Assembly: GCA_902706205.1 (NCBI GenBank)
Contig: CACSKA010000004.1
Coordinates: 186,001-250,000, forward strand
Length of the DNA stretch: 64,000 bases
Direction of reading: 5' to 3'
DNA from: Chryseobacterium sp. 18061
GTDB lineage: Bacteria > Pseudomonadota > Gammaproteobacteria > Enterobacterales > Enterobacteriaceae
The notes under the pieces were generated by a model that saw only the letters and a program-made list of their open reading frames with translations, was not told the DNA's origin and made no database searches. Below are positions 45,114 to 55,293 of the stretch, in pieces. How positions within the stretch are numbered: the first letter of the stretch is position 1; the number at the start of each line of letters is the position of its first letter. The position numbers were made by a program, and so were the translations under genes.

Positions 45114-46013
45114 ATGTCACAAGTCACTGAAAATAAAGTAGCAGCACCGGTGCCAATGACCCCATTGCAGGAGTTCTGGCACTATTTCAAACGTAATAAA
45201 GGCGCGGTTGTCGGTCTGGTGTATGTGGTGGCGGTGATGCTCATCGCTATTTTCGCCAACGTTCTCGCACCGTTTAACCCCGCGGACCAGTTCCGTGATT
45301 CTCTGCTGGCGCCACCGTTCTGGCAGGACGGCGGCACGCTGACGCATTTGCTCGGTACCGATGACGTCGGCCGCGACGTGCTGTCGCGTCTGATGTACGG
45401 CGCACGTCTGTCGCTGCTGGTGGGCTGTCTGGTGGTGGTGTTGTCGCTGGTACTGGGGGTCGTGCTCGGGCTGGTGGCAGGCTATTTCGGCGGCATCATC
45501 GATAACATCATCATGCGCATCGTCGACATCATGCTGGCCCTGCCAAGCCTGCTGCTGGCGCTGGTACTGGTGGCGATCTTCGGTCCGTCGATCGGTAACG
45601 CCGCGTTGGCACTAACCTTTGTGGCCTTGCCTCACTACGTGCGACTGACGCGCGGGGCGGTGATGGTGGAGGTCAATCGCGACTACGTGACCGCGTCTCG
45701 TGTGGCGGGTGCGGGCGCAATGCGTCAGATGTTCGTCAACATTCTCCCAAACTGTCTTGCGCCGCTGATTGTTCAGGCGTCGCTCGGTTTCTCAAACGCC
45801 ATTCTCGATATGGCTGCTCTTGGCTTCCTTGGCATGGGTGCGCAGCCGCCAACACCGGAGTGGGGCACCATGCTCTCCGACGTGTTGCAGTTCGCGCAAA
45901 GCGCCTGGTGGGTTGTGACCTTCCCGGGTCTGGCGATCCTGTTTACGGTGCTGGCATTTAACCTGATGGGCGACGGTCTGCGTGACGCGCTGGATCCCAA
46001 ACTGAAGCAGTAA
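45114..46013 (+). CDS. dppC: Dipeptide ABC transporter permease DppC
   Basis: A 299-residue permease (E. coli DppC 300). It has an N-terminal cytoplasmic tail, about six helices, the [20 protein letters not shown] motif of OppC-type proteins (about 81-100) and the EAA-like loop [20 protein letters not shown]. It partners DppB. It starts 9 bp after dppB, with AAGGGG upstream. Confidence 0.98.
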   Translation: MSQVTENKVAAPVPMTPLQEFWHYFKRNKGAVVGLVYVVAVMLIAIFANVLAPFNPADQFRDSLLAPPFWQDGGTLTHLLGTDDVGRDVLSRLMYGARLSLLVGCLVVVLSLVLGVVLGLVAGYFGGIIDNIIMRIVDIMLALPSLLLALVLVAIFGPSIGNAALALTFVALPHYVRLTRGAVMVEVNRDYVTASRVAGAGAMRQMFVNILPNCLAPLIVQASLGFSNAILDMAALGFLGMGAQPPTPEWGTMLSDVLQFAQSAWWVVTFPGLAILFTVLAFNLMGDGLRDALDPKLKQ

Positions 46014-46023
46014 GAGGCACGAG

Positions 46024-47007
46024 ATGGCGTTATTAAATGTAGATAAATTATCAGTGCACTTCGGCGACGAAGGCACCCCGTTCCGTGCCGTGGACCGCAT
46101 CAGCTATAGCGTAAATCAGGGCGAAGTGGTCGGTATTGTTGGGGAATCCGGTTCCGGTAAATCCGTCAGCTCGCTGGCGATCATGGGGCTGATTGATTAC
46201 CCAGGTCGCGTGATGGCGGAAAAACTGGAGTTTAACGGTCGCGACCTGCAGCGCATTTCCGAAAAAGAACGCCGCCAGCTGGTGGGCGCGGAAGTGGCAA
46301 TGATTTTCCAGGATCCGATGACCAGCCTGAACCCGTGCTACACCGTCGGCTTCCAGATTATGGAAGCGATTAAAGTGCACCAGGGCGGCAACAAGAAAAC
46401 GCGTCGTCAGCGGGCCATCGATCTGCTGAATCTGGTCGGTATTCCCGATCCGGCCTCGCGTCTCGACGTGTATCCGCATCAGCTTTCGGGCGGGATGAGC
46501 CAGCGCGTCATGATTGCGATGGCGATTGCCTGTCGGCCGAAACTGTTGATTGCCGACGAACCGACTACCGCACTGGATGTCACCATTCAGGCGCAAATCA
46601 TCGAGCTGCTGCTGGAGCTACAGCAGAAAGAGAACATGGCGCTGGTACTGATTACGCACGACCTGGCGCTGGTGGCAGAAGCGGCACATAAAATCATCGT
46701 GATGTACGCAGGCCAGGTGGTGGAAACCGGGGCCGCGCAGGATATCTTCCGCGCGCCGCGTCACCCGTACACTCAGGCACTGCTGCGAGCGCTGCCGGAG
46801 TTTGCGCAGGATAAAGCGCGTCTGGCCTCGTTGCCGGGCGTCGTTCCGGGCAAGTACGACCGCCCGAATGGCTGCCTGCTCAACCCGCGCTGCCCATATG
46901 CTACTGACAGATGTCGTGCTGAAGAACCGGAACTGAATACCGTCGACGGCGGTCGTCAGTCCAAATGCCATTACCCCCTCGATGATGCCGGGAGGCCAAC
47001 ATTATGA
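46024..47007 (+). CDS. dppD: Dipeptide ABC transporter ATP-binding protein DppD
   Basis: A 327-residue ATPase, the same as E. coli DppD. Walker A GESGSGKS (about 40-47), signature LSGGMSQR, Walker [13 protein letters not shown], then the C-terminal oligopeptide-transporter extension with cysteines in [20 protein letters not shown] that probably binds an iron-sulfur cluster, as in related Dpp ATPases. It overlaps the start of dppF by 4 bp (ATGA). Confidence 0.98.
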   Translation: MALLNVDKLSVHFGDEGTPFRAVDRISYSVNQGEVVGIVGESGSGKSVSSLAIMGLIDYPGRVMAEKLEFNGRDLQRISEKERRQLVGAEVAMIFQDPMTSLNPCYTVGFQIMEAIKVHQGGNKKTRRQRAIDLLNLVGIPDPASRLDVYPHQLSGGMSQRVMIAMAIACRPKLLIADEPTTALDVTIQAQIIELLLELQQKENMALVLITHDLALVAEAAHKIIVMYAGQVVETGAAQDIFRAPRHPYTQALLRALPEFAQDKARLASLPGVVPGKYDRPNGCLLNPRCPYATDRCRAEEPELNTVDGGRQSKCHYPLDDAGRPTL

Positions 47008-48014
47008 GTACGCCTGAGGCCACCTCGAAGCCGCTGTTGCATGCTATCAACCTGAAAAAACACTATCCGGTGAAGAAGGGCTTTTTTGCCCCGGAGCGCC
47101 TGGTGAAAGCGCTGGACGGCGTCTCATTCACCCTCGAACGCGGTAAAACGCTGGCGGTGGTGGGTGAATCCGGCTGTGGAAAATCCACACTTGGCCGTCT
47201 GCTGACGATGATTGAAATCCCGACCGGGGGCGAGCTTTATTACCAGGGACAGGATCTGCTCAAGCATGATCCGGAGGCGCAGAAACTGCGTCGGCAGAAG
47301 ATCCAAATCGTGTTCCAGAACCCGTACGGATCGCTGAACCCACGTAAGAAAGTCAGCCAGATCCTCGAAGAGCCGTTGCAAATTAACACCACGCTGAACA
47401 AAGCGGAGCGCAAGGCGAAAGTGCTGGAAATGATGGCCAAAGTTGGCCTGAAAACCGAGCATTACGATCGCTATCCGCACATGTTCTCCGGCGGTCAGCG
47501 CCAGCGTATTGCCATTGCCCGCGGCCTGATGCTGGACCCGGACGTAGTGATTGCCGATGAGCCGGTTTCTGCACTCGACGTTTCCGTGCGTGCGCAGGTG
47601 CTGAACCTGATGATGGATTTGCAGCAGGACATGGGGTTGTCGTATGTGTTCATCTCTCACGACCTGTCGGTGGTGGAACACATCGCTGATGAAGTCATGG
47701 TGATGTACCTCGGTCGCTGTGTGGAGAAGGGCAGCAAGGAGCAGATTTTCAGTAATCCGCGCCACCCGTACACCCAGGCGTTGCTGTCGGCGACTCCACG
47801 TCTGAACCCGGATGACCGTCGCGAGCGTATCAAGCTGACCGGAGAACTGCCGAGCCCGCTGAATCCGCCGCCGGGCTGTGCCTTTAATGCCCGCTGCCGT
47901 CGTCGCTTTGGCCCCTGCACTCAGTTGCAGCCCCAGCTTAAAGACTACGGTGGACAACTGGTGGCATGCTTTGCCGTTGACCAGGATGAAAACGGTGAAA
48001 AACCGCTGGCCTGA
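47004..48014 (+). CDS. dppF: Dipeptide ABC transporter ATP-binding protein DppF
   Basis: A 336-residue ATPase (E. coli DppF 334). Walker [10 protein letters not shown] (about 54-62), Q-loop [18 protein letters not shown], signature [20 protein letters not shown], Walker [13 protein letters not shown], and a cysteine-containing C-terminal extension ([14 protein letters not shown]). It is the heterodimer partner of DppD and the last gene of the operon, followed by a strong terminator. Confidence 0.98.
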   Translation: MSTPEATSKPLLHAINLKKHYPVKKGFFAPERLVKALDGVSFTLERGKTLAVVGESGCGKSTLGRLLTMIEIPTGGELYYQGQDLLKHDPEAQKLRRQKIQIVFQNPYGSLNPRKKVSQILEEPLQINTTLNKAERKAKVLEMMAKVGLKTEHYDRYPHMFSGGQRQRIAIARGLMLDPDVVIADEPVSALDVSVRAQVLNLMMDLQQDMGLSYVFISHDLSVVEHIADEVMVMYLGRCVEKGSKEQIFSNPRHPYTQALLSATPRLNPDDRRERIKLTGELPSPLNPPPGCAFNARCRRRFGPCTQLQPQLKDYGGQLVACFAVDQDENGEKPLA

Positions 48015-48036
48015 CTATCTGGCCAGTAGGCATAAA

Positions 48037-48064
48037 AAAACCCGCTCAATGAGCGGGTTTTTTG
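48037..48064. terminator. Bidirectional terminator between dppF and bcsG
   Basis: An A-run, the stem AACCCGCTC/GAGCGGGTT with a short AAT loop, then a T-run. It can end both the dpp operon and the convergent bcsEFG operon. Confidence 0.92.
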
Positions 48065-48074
48065 TGGCTGGCGA

Positions 48075-49754
48075 TTACTGCGGGTAAGGTACCCACTCGC
48101 CACCGTTGAGTTTCACGTACGGTTTGTTCTGGTACTGAATTACGACGGCGTTGGAGTTCTCCGACACCGGCGCCGTTTGCGGCAGTCCTTTGGTCAATTC
48201 ATCCCAGTTCACGCTGTCCGCGGTGAACATCTTGCCATCGACGGCACGGGAAACCAGTTCCGATACCGCCAGCAGGCTGCTTGGCTGATCGATTTCAATG
48301 GCTGCGCCTTCATGTGGTGCTTTCATGCCGAAGAATTTCACCGCTGTCGGGACGTTGGTGATGTTCGGGCTTGGGATATCACGCAGACCAGAAACCTGCA
48401 TTTTATCGCCTTTCAGCGCACCACCGTGCTCAGGCACGATAACCACCATCACTTTACGACCTGATTTTTCCAGCTCGGTAAAGAAGGTGTCCAGCTCATC
48501 AAACATAATCTGCGCGCGGGCTTTGTAGTCAGCCGGTTTGCTCTGACCAGGGAAGCGGTTACCGTCGTGCAGTGGCAGGATGTTGTAGAACGTCGCCGTT
48601 CGCGTACCCGGTTCTTTCAGCTCGGTTTCATTCCATCGATGAAGCTGGTCGAGCTCGCTGTAGACCGGCGAACCGTCAAAGGCCACCAGGGTCTGCTTCA
48701 GGCCTTTCTGGTCCATCAGCGGCGCCTGCATATCACCGTAGTTACGCATCTCTTTCAGGAAGTCGCCGAACATGCCGTTGTGGCCCAGCATCAGCTGTGT
48801 TTTGAAGCCCAGCGCCGCCAGGTTATCAAACAGGTAGCACTGCTTGCCCGCCGGAGAATAGAGATCGGTGTGTGATGGCTGACCGCAGCTGGCGCGCAGC
48901 AGACGAATCGCCGCCGGGCCGCTGTAGGAGGTGGCAGAGTTAAAGTGTTTAAACACAATATCAAAGTGTGACCACAGCGGATGCTGCATCAGGCCCGCGG
49001 CTTCAATGTCATCCCAGGAGATGGAACAGATATTGATAACCAGCAGTTCGAACGGCTGTGCATCTGCCGGCAGTGTCGCAGGGAACGTGGTCTGACGTTT
49101 CTGCTCCGCAGCATAGAAGCTGGAAAGCCAGGCGTTCAGGTTCGCTGACGTTGGCGGTGCGGTTTGTGCCGGAATATCACCGACAACAGGTTTCGCATCT
49201 GCCGTGGCGACGGTTGCTGCCGCGGTTCCGCCTGTGGTGGTGACCGTGCCGGTCGCCTGACCGCCAGGGAACAGTGAGAAGTTTGGGCCAACAACGGTAA
49301 TGAGGTTCAGCCACACCATGATGACCACGGTGAATACCGTTATGCGAAGCCATTGGGTTAAGAACAGCCATGCAACCAGCAGGACGAAGAAAAGGCCGAC
49401 CATCTGCCAGTTAATAAAGCGCGTTATCAGATCGATAACGTAGCTCATGCTGAAGCCCGCGACTTCCGAGCCCTGGCTTATGATGCTTTCCGGGCCAGGC
49501 AGCCAGGTATCGTGCCAGAACAGCGCAAAACCGATCGGGATGGCAATCCAGTGACGTATTTTGTGCAGTTTGCTGTTCGGAATGGGCAACAGCAGAAAGG
49601 CCATAAATACCAGGTTCTGCATGGCGTGGAAATTAAGATATCCCGCCCACAGCAGGCCAAACTTCGCCAGAAAGTAGAAGTTCCATCCAGAAAGGCCGCG
49701 CCAGTATTGCCAGAATGGCGATGAGGAGACGGCGGTTTGAGTAGGGTTAGTCAT
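48075..49754 (-). CDS. bcsG: Cellulose phosphoethanolamine transferase BcsG
   Basis: A 559-residue protein, the same length as E. coli BcsG. About five N-terminal helices (to about residue 160), a Thr/Ala/Gly-rich linker (about 175-205), then a periplasmic alkaline-phosphatase-type domain. The region of the catalytic serine is [20 protein letters not shown] (about 270-290). [20 protein letters not shown] supplies metal-binding residues. It adds phosphoethanolamine to nascent cellulose. It overlaps bcsF by 8 bp. Confidence 0.95.
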   Translation of the reverse strand: MTNPTQTAVSSSPFWQYWRGLSGWNFYFLAKFGLLWAGYLNFHAMQNLVFMAFLLLPIPNSKLHKIRHWIAIPIGFALFWHDTWLPGPESIISQGSEVAGFSMSYVIDLITRFINWQMVGLFFVLLVAWLFLTQWLRITVFTVVIMVWLNLITVVGPNFSLFPGGQATGTVTTTGGTAAATVATADAKPVVGDIPAQTAPPTSANLNAWLSSFYAAEQKRQTTFPATLPADAQPFELLVINICSISWDDIEAAGLMQHPLWSHFDIVFKHFNSATSYSGPAAIRLLRASCGQPSHTDLYSPAGKQCYLFDNLAALGFKTQLMLGHNGMFGDFLKEMRNYGDMQAPLMDQKGLKQTLVAFDGSPVYSELDQLHRWNETELKEPGTRTATFYNILPLHDGNRFPGQSKPADYKARAQIMFDELDTFFTELEKSGRKVMVVIVPEHGGALKGDKMQVSGLRDIPSPNITNVPTAVKFFGMKAPHEGAAIEIDQPSSLLAVSELVSRAVDGKMFTADSVNWDELTKGLPQTAPVSENSNAVVIQYQNKPYVKLNGGEWVPYPQ

Positions 49755-49944
49755 CGTTTTGCTTTGCCTTGACGAAATCTGACCGGCGCAGTGTGCCTGC
49801 CGGTTTTACATAACGGGGTCTAAAAAACATCAACCTGAAGGTTGTTTCAATACGGCGCAGGAAGTGACGCGCCATGTATCCCAGTGGGAAAAAAATCAGT
49901 GCGCACAGTACAACCAGCTGAATAATATCGCTAATTGACATCAT
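49747..49944 (-). CDS. bcsF: Small membrane protein BcsF
   Basis: 65 residues (E. coli 63), [20 protein letters not shown] at the start: one N-terminal transmembrane helix (about 5-24) and a basic cytoplasmic tail ([13 protein letters not shown]). E. coli BcsF recruits BcsE to the membrane next to BcsG. It overlaps bcsE by 4 bp and bcsG by 8 bp. Confidence 0.94.
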   Translation of the reverse strand: MMSISDIIQLVVLCALIFFPLGYMARHFLRRIETTFRLMFFRPRYVKPAGTLRRSDFVKAKQNDD

Positions 49945-51500
49945 TGAGGTTGTCCTCCTTGTGCGTCGGTAAGACGATGAGGTTTAGGGTAACGACGCCA
50001 GCTGCGTCCGTCGTGAACGGCATTCACCACCGGCGCTTTGTCGATGGTAATGGGTAATGGTGCATTCCAGCGATCGGCGGTGACCGCCCGCATTTCCACG
50101 ATTTCCGCCGTAATCTGCTTATCTTCGAACCAAATCATGCGGTTCGAGAAAATATCGGCCGTCGGTAACGGGAAGATGTGGTTCAGCGCGGTATCCAAAT
50201 CGTTTATGCGACAGAAGGTCAGGAACATCACCAGACGGTTATCGCCAATGGTCATGATATCGCCGAGGCGGTTCGGGCGGCACAGCGTCAACGCTTGTTC
50301 CACACGCAGGCCTGGCACCGGTCGCAACGCCACCATCACACCTTTGTTATCGGCAGGCAGCAGCGGGTTGTTCATAATATTGTGTACCGCTTTGCAGAAA
50401 ATATCCCACTTCTGATAGCCACGAAGTTTCAGAGGCTGGGTCATCGACAGCAGCGTGCTGATTTCGTCCGGTACGTGACGCTGGAACTGCTGCTTCTGCA
50501 CGCTTTCAACCAACGTCAGGCAGCGAGACAGCGGCGTATTCCATGGCACAACCAGGTTCGCGCCGCAGCCCAGCAGTAGACGTTCATCCGTTGCACGCAG
50601 GCTGGCGGTGATTTCGCGCACCACAATTTTCATCGCGCTGCCACGTTGACGGCGCAACGAGTGGATGTCGTGGGCGAGCTGTTCGATCTGGCTGGTTTGT
50701 TCGACGGTGAAAATCACAGTGGCAGCCTGAGCCGTACGCGCGGCATTAAACACTGCATCGTTGGTATCAAAGACTGACCAGTATTCTGACAGCGGCGGAG
50801 CACCTTCGAGGGCACTTTTAGTGCTCAGCACATCTTTTTCATCGCTGCGCGGTTGAACCACTGTTTCTTCACGTTCGGCCAATTGCCAGGTTTTACCAAT
50901 ATAGTTAACCTGAAGCTGTTGGCGCGCGCTGACGCCTTTTTCATTGGCCCAGAATGCAATATCAAAAAGATGACTGTCGCCCTGGAAACGAAGACTTGCT
51001 AAACCGGAAAGTGAGCGATACTCGGCCAGTAATAGCGAAAGTTGTGCGTCAGTATTGTTACCTGGATTAAGAATAAGCAACGAGCAACGATAGTATTTAG
51101 CCCAGCGCTGGGCGCTATTTAACCATTTCTTTATGCGTTCTGGTGGAATATTCTGCCAGGCGTTATCTGAACACAGCAACATAAATATATGGTCTGCAGG
51201 ATCAATAGAGCAAAGCAGATCCTGGCGTAGCGAGTATAGACCATTTTCATTCTTTGGCATGTTGAATAGGCGTATTTTTTCAGGACCGTGAGATCCATTT
51301 AATTTTACTATCTTCTGCGGTTTTTCTCCCATTGTAATCGCGGCGACTTTTGCATCAGAATTCTGTGCAGCAATCGTCTGATTCAGCAGGCTCACGGCGT
51401 CTTCACGACGTTCAACATTGATCCACCAAACACCACCCAGAGGCATATGGCTAACTTCGTCCCATAAGGACTCAATTCCAAGTGAAAATACAGGGTCCAC
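49941..51500 (-). CDS. bcsE: BcsE, c-di-GMP-binding cellulose regulator
   Basis: 519 residues (E. coli 523), starting at GTG 51500 ([15 protein letters not shown]) with AAGAGG six bases upstream. E. coli starts four codons earlier at an ATG; the corresponding codon here is AAG, so GTG must be used. The N-terminal part is a degenerate ATPase-like domain, the C-terminal part a GIL (degenerate GGDEF) domain with the c-di-GMP-binding RxGD motif in [12 protein letters not shown]. It stimulates cellulose production. First gene of bcsEFG, divergent from bcsR. Confidence 0.94.
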   Translation of the reverse strand: MDPVFSLGIESLWDEVSHMPLGGVWWINVERREDAVSLLNQTIAAQNSDAKVAAITMGEKPQKIVKLNGSHGPEKIRLFNMPKNENGLYSLRQDLLCSIDPADHIFMLLCSDNAWQNIPPERIKKWLNSAQRWAKYYRCSLLILNPGNNTDAQLSLLLAEYRSLSGLASLRFQGDSHLFDIAFWANEKGVSARQQLQVNYIGKTWQLAEREETVVQPRSDEKDVLSTKSALEGAPPLSEYWSVFDTNDAVFNAARTAQAATVIFTVEQTSQIEQLAHDIHSLRRQRGSAMKIVVREITASLRATDERLLLGCGANLVVPWNTPLSRCLTLVESVQKQQFQRHVPDEISTLLSMTQPLKLRGYQKWDIFCKAVHNIMNNPLLPADNKGVMVALRPVPGLRVEQALTLCRPNRLGDIMTIGDNRLVMFLTFCRINDLDTALNHIFPLPTADIFSNRMIWFEDKQITAEIVEMRAVTADRWNAPLPITIDKAPVVNAVHDGRSWRRYPKPHRLTDAQGGQPQ

Positions 51501-51717
51501 GGTGTCCCTCTTGTGTAAGTTTGACTGTGTATTAGTTTACTAGCAAAACTCTCAGATTAAACCTAACATTGAAATTAAAGAGTAACAGATTTAGCATGTG
51601 AACGAATTTTCTGTTCGGACATAGTGTATCTAACTGATGAACTCGTGTTTTAGTTTCTTGAGCCAAAGAAATGTCCGATACGTTTATCCACGAAATGTCC
51701 GATAAAGGTTCAAAGAA
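51501..51717. promoter_or_regulatory. bcsE/bcsR divergent region with start-codon repeats
   Basis: 217 bp, AT-rich. Upstream of the bcsR start the motif GAAATGTCCGATA occurs at about 51669-51681 and 51693-51705, and a third version GAAATGTCTGA includes the bcsR ATG (51718). The first two ATGs are in one frame 24 bp apart; the third is 23 bp further, in a different frame. Promoter hexamers not assigned. Confidence 0.5.
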
Positions 51718-51793
51718 ATGTCTGAAAACGAAAGCCGGACAGCGTCAGAATCAACGCCTGGTTACACCTTCCAAAATGATTTTTTGGCTTTAA
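51671..51793 (+). CDS. Possible 40-codon leader peptide overlapping bcsR
   Basis: From the ATG at 51671 a frame runs MSDTFIHEMSDKGSKKCLKT and ends at TAA 51793, overlapping the first 76 bp of bcsR in another frame. It would start at the first of three near-identical initiation motifs. No homology is recognised and its own ribosome-binding site is weak, so it may not be translated; if it is, ribosomes would compete with bcsR initiation. Confidence 0.2.
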   Translation: MSDTFIHEMSDKGSKKCLKTKAGQRQNQRLVTPSKMIFWL

Positions 51794-51915
51794 GTCGGGC
51801 ATTCTCTTTGCCCGAAATAGATTATACCGATATTTCCCAACGCGAGCATCTTGCGGCCGCATTAAAGCGTTGGCCATTGCTGGCCGAGTTGGCGGAAAAA
51901 AATAAGGAAGCCTGA
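51718..51915 (+). CDS. bcsR: BcsR, cellulose biosynthesis regulator
   Basis: 65 residues (E. coli BcsR 62). The divergent N-terminus is followed by the conserved core FQNDFLALSRAFSLPEIDYT and DISQREHLAAALKRWPLLAE. BcsR associates with BcsQ and BcsE in the cytoplasmic part of the secretion complex and is needed for cellulose production. Its stop codon abuts the bcsQ start. Confidence 0.92.
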   Translation: MSENESRTASESTPGYTFQNDFLALSRAFSLPEIDYTDISQREHLAAALKRWPLLAELAEKNKEA

Positions 51916-52668
51916 ATGGCCATTCTGGGATTACAGGGCCTGCGAGGCGGCACTGGAACGACGTCTCTGACTGCCGCGCTGGGTTGGGCATTACAGTCTC
52001 TGGGCGAGACGGTCATCATTATCGATGCGTGCCCGGATAACATGCTGCGCTACTTTTTTAATGACAACATTGCGAATCGCGATGGCTGGGCGCGTGCGCT
52101 TTTAGATGGCAAAGATTGGCGTGATGCCGGGCTTCGGTACACGTCTCAGATCGATATTCTGCCATTTGGTCAAATTTCTGTAGCGGAACGTGTAAATGTA
52201 CAGGCTTTGGCACAGGTACTACACCAAGCAGTGGACATTGTTCAGGCCCTCGATCAAAAGCGTCCGAACCATTGGGTGCTTATTGATTTACCCCATGATG
52301 TTCAGCCGTGGATGCATCCGCTGATTGAAGCCTGCAACCATATGCTGACCGTGGTAAATCCGGATGCGAATGTACATATCCGTCTGCATCAGCAGGTTCT
52401 GCCGAAACACGGTCATATTCTGATCAACGACTTACGTATTGGCAGCCATATTCAGGACGATATTTATCGAATCTGGTTACAGAGCCAGCCTCGTATGCTG
52501 CCGGTGGTTATCCACCGTGACGAATCCGTGGCTGAGTGTCTGGCAGCCAAGCAACCGCTCGGGGAATATCGAAGCGATTCTTTAGCGGCAGAAGAAGTGG
52601 TCACGCTCGCGAACTGGTGTCTGATGCATTACGCGGGGACTCGTCCGGGCATGGAGTCGTCATCATGA
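51916..52668 (+). CDS. bcsQ: BcsQ, MinD/ParA-like ATPase
   Basis: A 250-residue protein, the same as full-length E. coli BcsQ; there is no premature stop of the kind reported in K-12. The SIMIBI-class P-loop is GLQGLRGGTGTTSL (about 4-17), lacking the usual final lysine, which is normal for BcsQ. IIDACPDNMLRYF and VLIDLPHDVQPW follow. It is required for cellulose secretion, with BcsR, at the cell pole. It overlaps bcsA by 4 bp. Confidence 0.95.
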   Translation: MAILGLQGLRGGTGTTSLTAALGWALQSLGETVIIIDACPDNMLRYFFNDNIANRDGWARALLDGKDWRDAGLRYTSQIDILPFGQISVAERVNVQALAQVLHQAVDIVQALDQKRPNHWVLIDLPHDVQPWMHPLIEACNHMLTVVNPDANVHIRLHQQVLPKHGHILINDLRIGSHIQDDIYRIWLQSQPRMLPVVIHRDESVAECLAAKQPLGEYRSDSLAAEEVVTLANWCLMHYAGTRPGMESSS

Positions 52669-55283
52669 TACGTCTTACCGCCCTCTTGCTGGCACCGGAA
52701 GCGGGGGCGCGTCTGCGTGCGCGATATAGTGATTATCGTCGCCACAAATCGTCATGGCTGGGTGCCACCATGGGTTGCATCTGGGTTGCTCTCGCATGGC
52801 TGTTTATCCCGCTTGAACACCCACGCTGGCAGCGTATTCGTGCCAATTACAACGAACTGTATCCGCATATCAACGCGCACCGTCCGCGTCCGCTCGATCC
52901 TGTCCGCTATGTCCTGCAAAGCCTGTGGCTGGTGTTGACGCTTCCTATTGCAGAGCAAAAGAGCTTCAACTGGAAAGGGCTGAAAGCCATGTCCGGCGCG
53001 CGCGGTCGTTATCATAAGTGGATGGACGATCTGCCTGAAAGAATGAGCACCAAGACCGCGCATCTGGACCACAAAAAAGAGCTGAACCACGTTAACCCGA
53101 AAGTGCGAAAAATCATTCTTGGAACGGTGGTGTTCTGCTCGTTACTGTTGGCGCTGGTCTGCGTCACGCAGCCGTTTAATCCCATTTCACAATTTATCTT
53201 CCTGCTGCTGCTGTGGGGCATTGCGCTTATTGTTCGCAGGATGCCTGGGCGTTTCTCTGCGCTGATGCTGGTCGTGCTGTCGTTAACGGTGTCTTGTCGT
53301 TATATCTGGTGGCGTTATACCTCAACGCTGAACTGGAATGACCCGGTGAGCCTGGTCTGCGGCATGACGCTGCTGTTTGCGGAAACCTACGCCTGGGTCG
53401 TGCTGGTGCTCGGTTACTTCCAGGTTATCTGGCCGCTTAACCGCCAGCCAGTGCCGCTGCCGAAAGACATGGCCCTGTGGCCGTCTGTCGATATCTTTGT
53501 CCCGACCTATAACGAAGACCTGAGCGTGGTGAAAAACACCGTCTATGCGTCGTTGGGTATCGACTGGCCAAAAGACAAACTCAAAATCTGGATTCTGGAT
53601 GATGGCGGCCGTGAAGAGTTCCGCCAGTTCGCCAAAGATGTCGGCGTGGAGTATGTCGCGCGTACCACTCATGAACATGCGAAAGCAGGCAATATCAACA
53701 ATGCACTGAAGCTGGCGAAAGGGGATTTAGTCTCTATCTTCGACTGCGACCACGTGCCGACGCGCTCCTTCCTGCAAATGACGGTGGGCTGGTTCCTTAA
53801 AGATAAGAAGCTGGGTGTGATGCAGACCCCGCACCACTTCTTCTCTCCCGATCCATTCGAACGTAACCTCGGTCGTTTCCGTAAGACTCCAAACGAAGGC
53901 ACGCTGTTCTACGGCTTGGTGCAGGACGGGAACGATATGTGGGATGCGACGTTCTTCTGTGGTTCTTGTGCGGTAATCCGCCGTGGGCCGCTGGATGAAG
54001 TGGGTGGGATTGCGGTTGAAACGGTAACTGAAGATGCGCATACCTCGCTGCGCCTGCACCGTCGGGGCTATACCTCTGCCTACATGCGTATACCGCAGGC
54101 GGCAGGTCTGGCGACTGAAAGCCTGTCGGCGCATATCGGCCAGCGTATTCGCTGGGCGCGCGGGATGGTGCAAATTTTCCGCATGGATAACCCGCTGTTT
54201 GGTAAAGGGCTGAAGTGGTCACAGCGTATCTGTTACGCCAACGCCATGCTGCACTTCTTATCCGGCGTACCGCGGCTTATCTTCCTGACGGCACCGCTGG
54301 CGTTCCTACTGCTGCACGCTTACATCATTTATGCGCCGGCGCTGATGATTGCGCTGTTCGTTCTGCCGCATATGGTTCACGCCAGCCTGACTAACTCGAA
54401 AATTCAGGGCAAATATCGCCACTCGTTCTGGAGTGAGATTTACGAAACGGTGCTGGCCTGGTATATCGCCCCGCCAACCATCGTGGCGTTGATTAACCCA
54501 AAAATTGGTACGTTCAACGTGACGGCGAAAGGTGGCCTGGTGAAAGAAGAGTACGTCGACTGGGTGATTTCACGTCCGTACTTGTACCTGGTAATTCTGA
54601 ACCTGGTGGGGATTGCTGTCGGTATCTGGCGCCACTTCACCGGTCCGGCGAATGAAGTCCTCACCGTGTGGGTCAGTATTGTGTGGGTGTTCTACAACCT
54701 GATTATTCTGGGCGGGGCCGTGGCCGTATCTGTTGAAAGTAAGCAGGTACGCCGTTCCCACCGCGTTGAGATGAAAATGCCTGCGGCAATTGCCCGCGAA
54801 GATGGACACCTGTTCTCCTGTACGCTACACGACTTCTCTGACGGCGGTGTAGGACTGAAAATCAACGGCGATGGACAGGTTCTGGAAGGTCAGAAGGTTA
54901 ATTTGCTGCTCAAACGTGGTCAGCAGGAATTCGCCTTCCCGATGCTGGTTGCCCGCGTAATGGGCAGCGAAATCGGTCTGCAACTGCTGCCGATGCCGAC
55001 TCGCCAGCATATTGATTTTGTTCAGTGTACGTTTGCTCGCGCCGATACCTGGGCGCTGTGGCAAGACAGCTTCCCGGAAGATAAACCGCTGGAAAGTATG
55101 CTGGACATTTTAAAACTGGGGTTCCGTGGCTATCGCCACCTTGCGGAGTTCGCGCCGCCTTCGGTGAAATTTATTTTCCGATCGCTCCTCTCACTGGTTG
55201 CCTGGATTGTCTCCTTTATACCGCGTCGCCCTGAGCGCAACGTGGGTGAGATTCTCCCTGAACCGGCAATGGCTCAACAATGA
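52665..55283 (+). CDS. bcsA: Cellulose synthase catalytic subunit BcsA
   Basis: 872 residues from the ATG at 52665, the same as E. coli BcsA. Family 2 glycosyltransferase motifs: ILDDGG (Asp312-313), DCD (360-362), TED (455-457) and QRIRW (493-497). About eight transmembrane helices surround the domain. The C-terminal PilZ domain (from about 690) has RRSHRVEM and DFSDGGVGL for c-di-GMP binding, which opens the active site. It polymerises UDP-glucose and extrudes cellulose through the inner membrane with BcsB. Confidence 0.98.
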   Translation: MIRLTALLLAPEAGARLRARYSDYRRHKSSWLGATMGCIWVALAWLFIPLEHPRWQRIRANYNELYPHINAHRPRPLDPVRYVLQSLWLVLTLPIAEQKSFNWKGLKAMSGARGRYHKWMDDLPERMSTKTAHLDHKKELNHVNPKVRKIILGTVVFCSLLLALVCVTQPFNPISQFIFLLLLWGIALIVRRMPGRFSALMLVVLSLTVSCRYIWWRYTSTLNWNDPVSLVCGMTLLFAETYAWVVLVLGYFQVIWPLNRQPVPLPKDMALWPSVDIFVPTYNEDLSVVKNTVYASLGIDWPKDKLKIWILDDGGREEFRQFAKDVGVEYVARTTHEHAKAGNINNALKLAKGDLVSIFDCDHVPTRSFLQMTVGWFLKDKKLGVMQTPHHFFSPDPFERNLGRFRKTPNEGTLFYGLVQDGNDMWDATFFCGSCAVIRRGPLDEVGGIAVETVTEDAHTSLRLHRRGYTSAYMRIPQAAGLATESLSAHIGQRIRWARGMVQIFRMDNPLFGKGLKWSQRICYANAMLHFLSGVPRLIFLTAPLAFLLLHAYIIYAPALMIALFVLPHMVHASLTNSKIQGKYRHSFWSEIYETVLAWYIAPPTIVALINPKIGTFNVTAKGGLVKEEYVDWVISRPYLYLVILNLVGIAVGIWRHFTGPANEVLTVWVSIVWVFYNLIILGGAVAVSVESKQVRRSHRVEMKMPAAIAREDGHLFSCTLHDFSDGGVGLKINGDGQVLEGQKVNLLLKRGQQEFAFPMLVARVMGSEIGLQLLPMPTRQHIDFVQCTFARADTWALWQDSFPEDKPLESMLDILKLGFRGYRHLAEFAPPSVKFIFRSLLSLVAWIVSFIPRRPERNVGEILPEPAMAQQ

Positions 55284-55293
55284 TGACTATACG

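Noticed and set aside
51916..52668. Missing lysine in the BcsQ P-loop as a defect
   Set aside because: E. coli BcsQ has the same type of P-loop (RGGVGTT), so this is a family trait.
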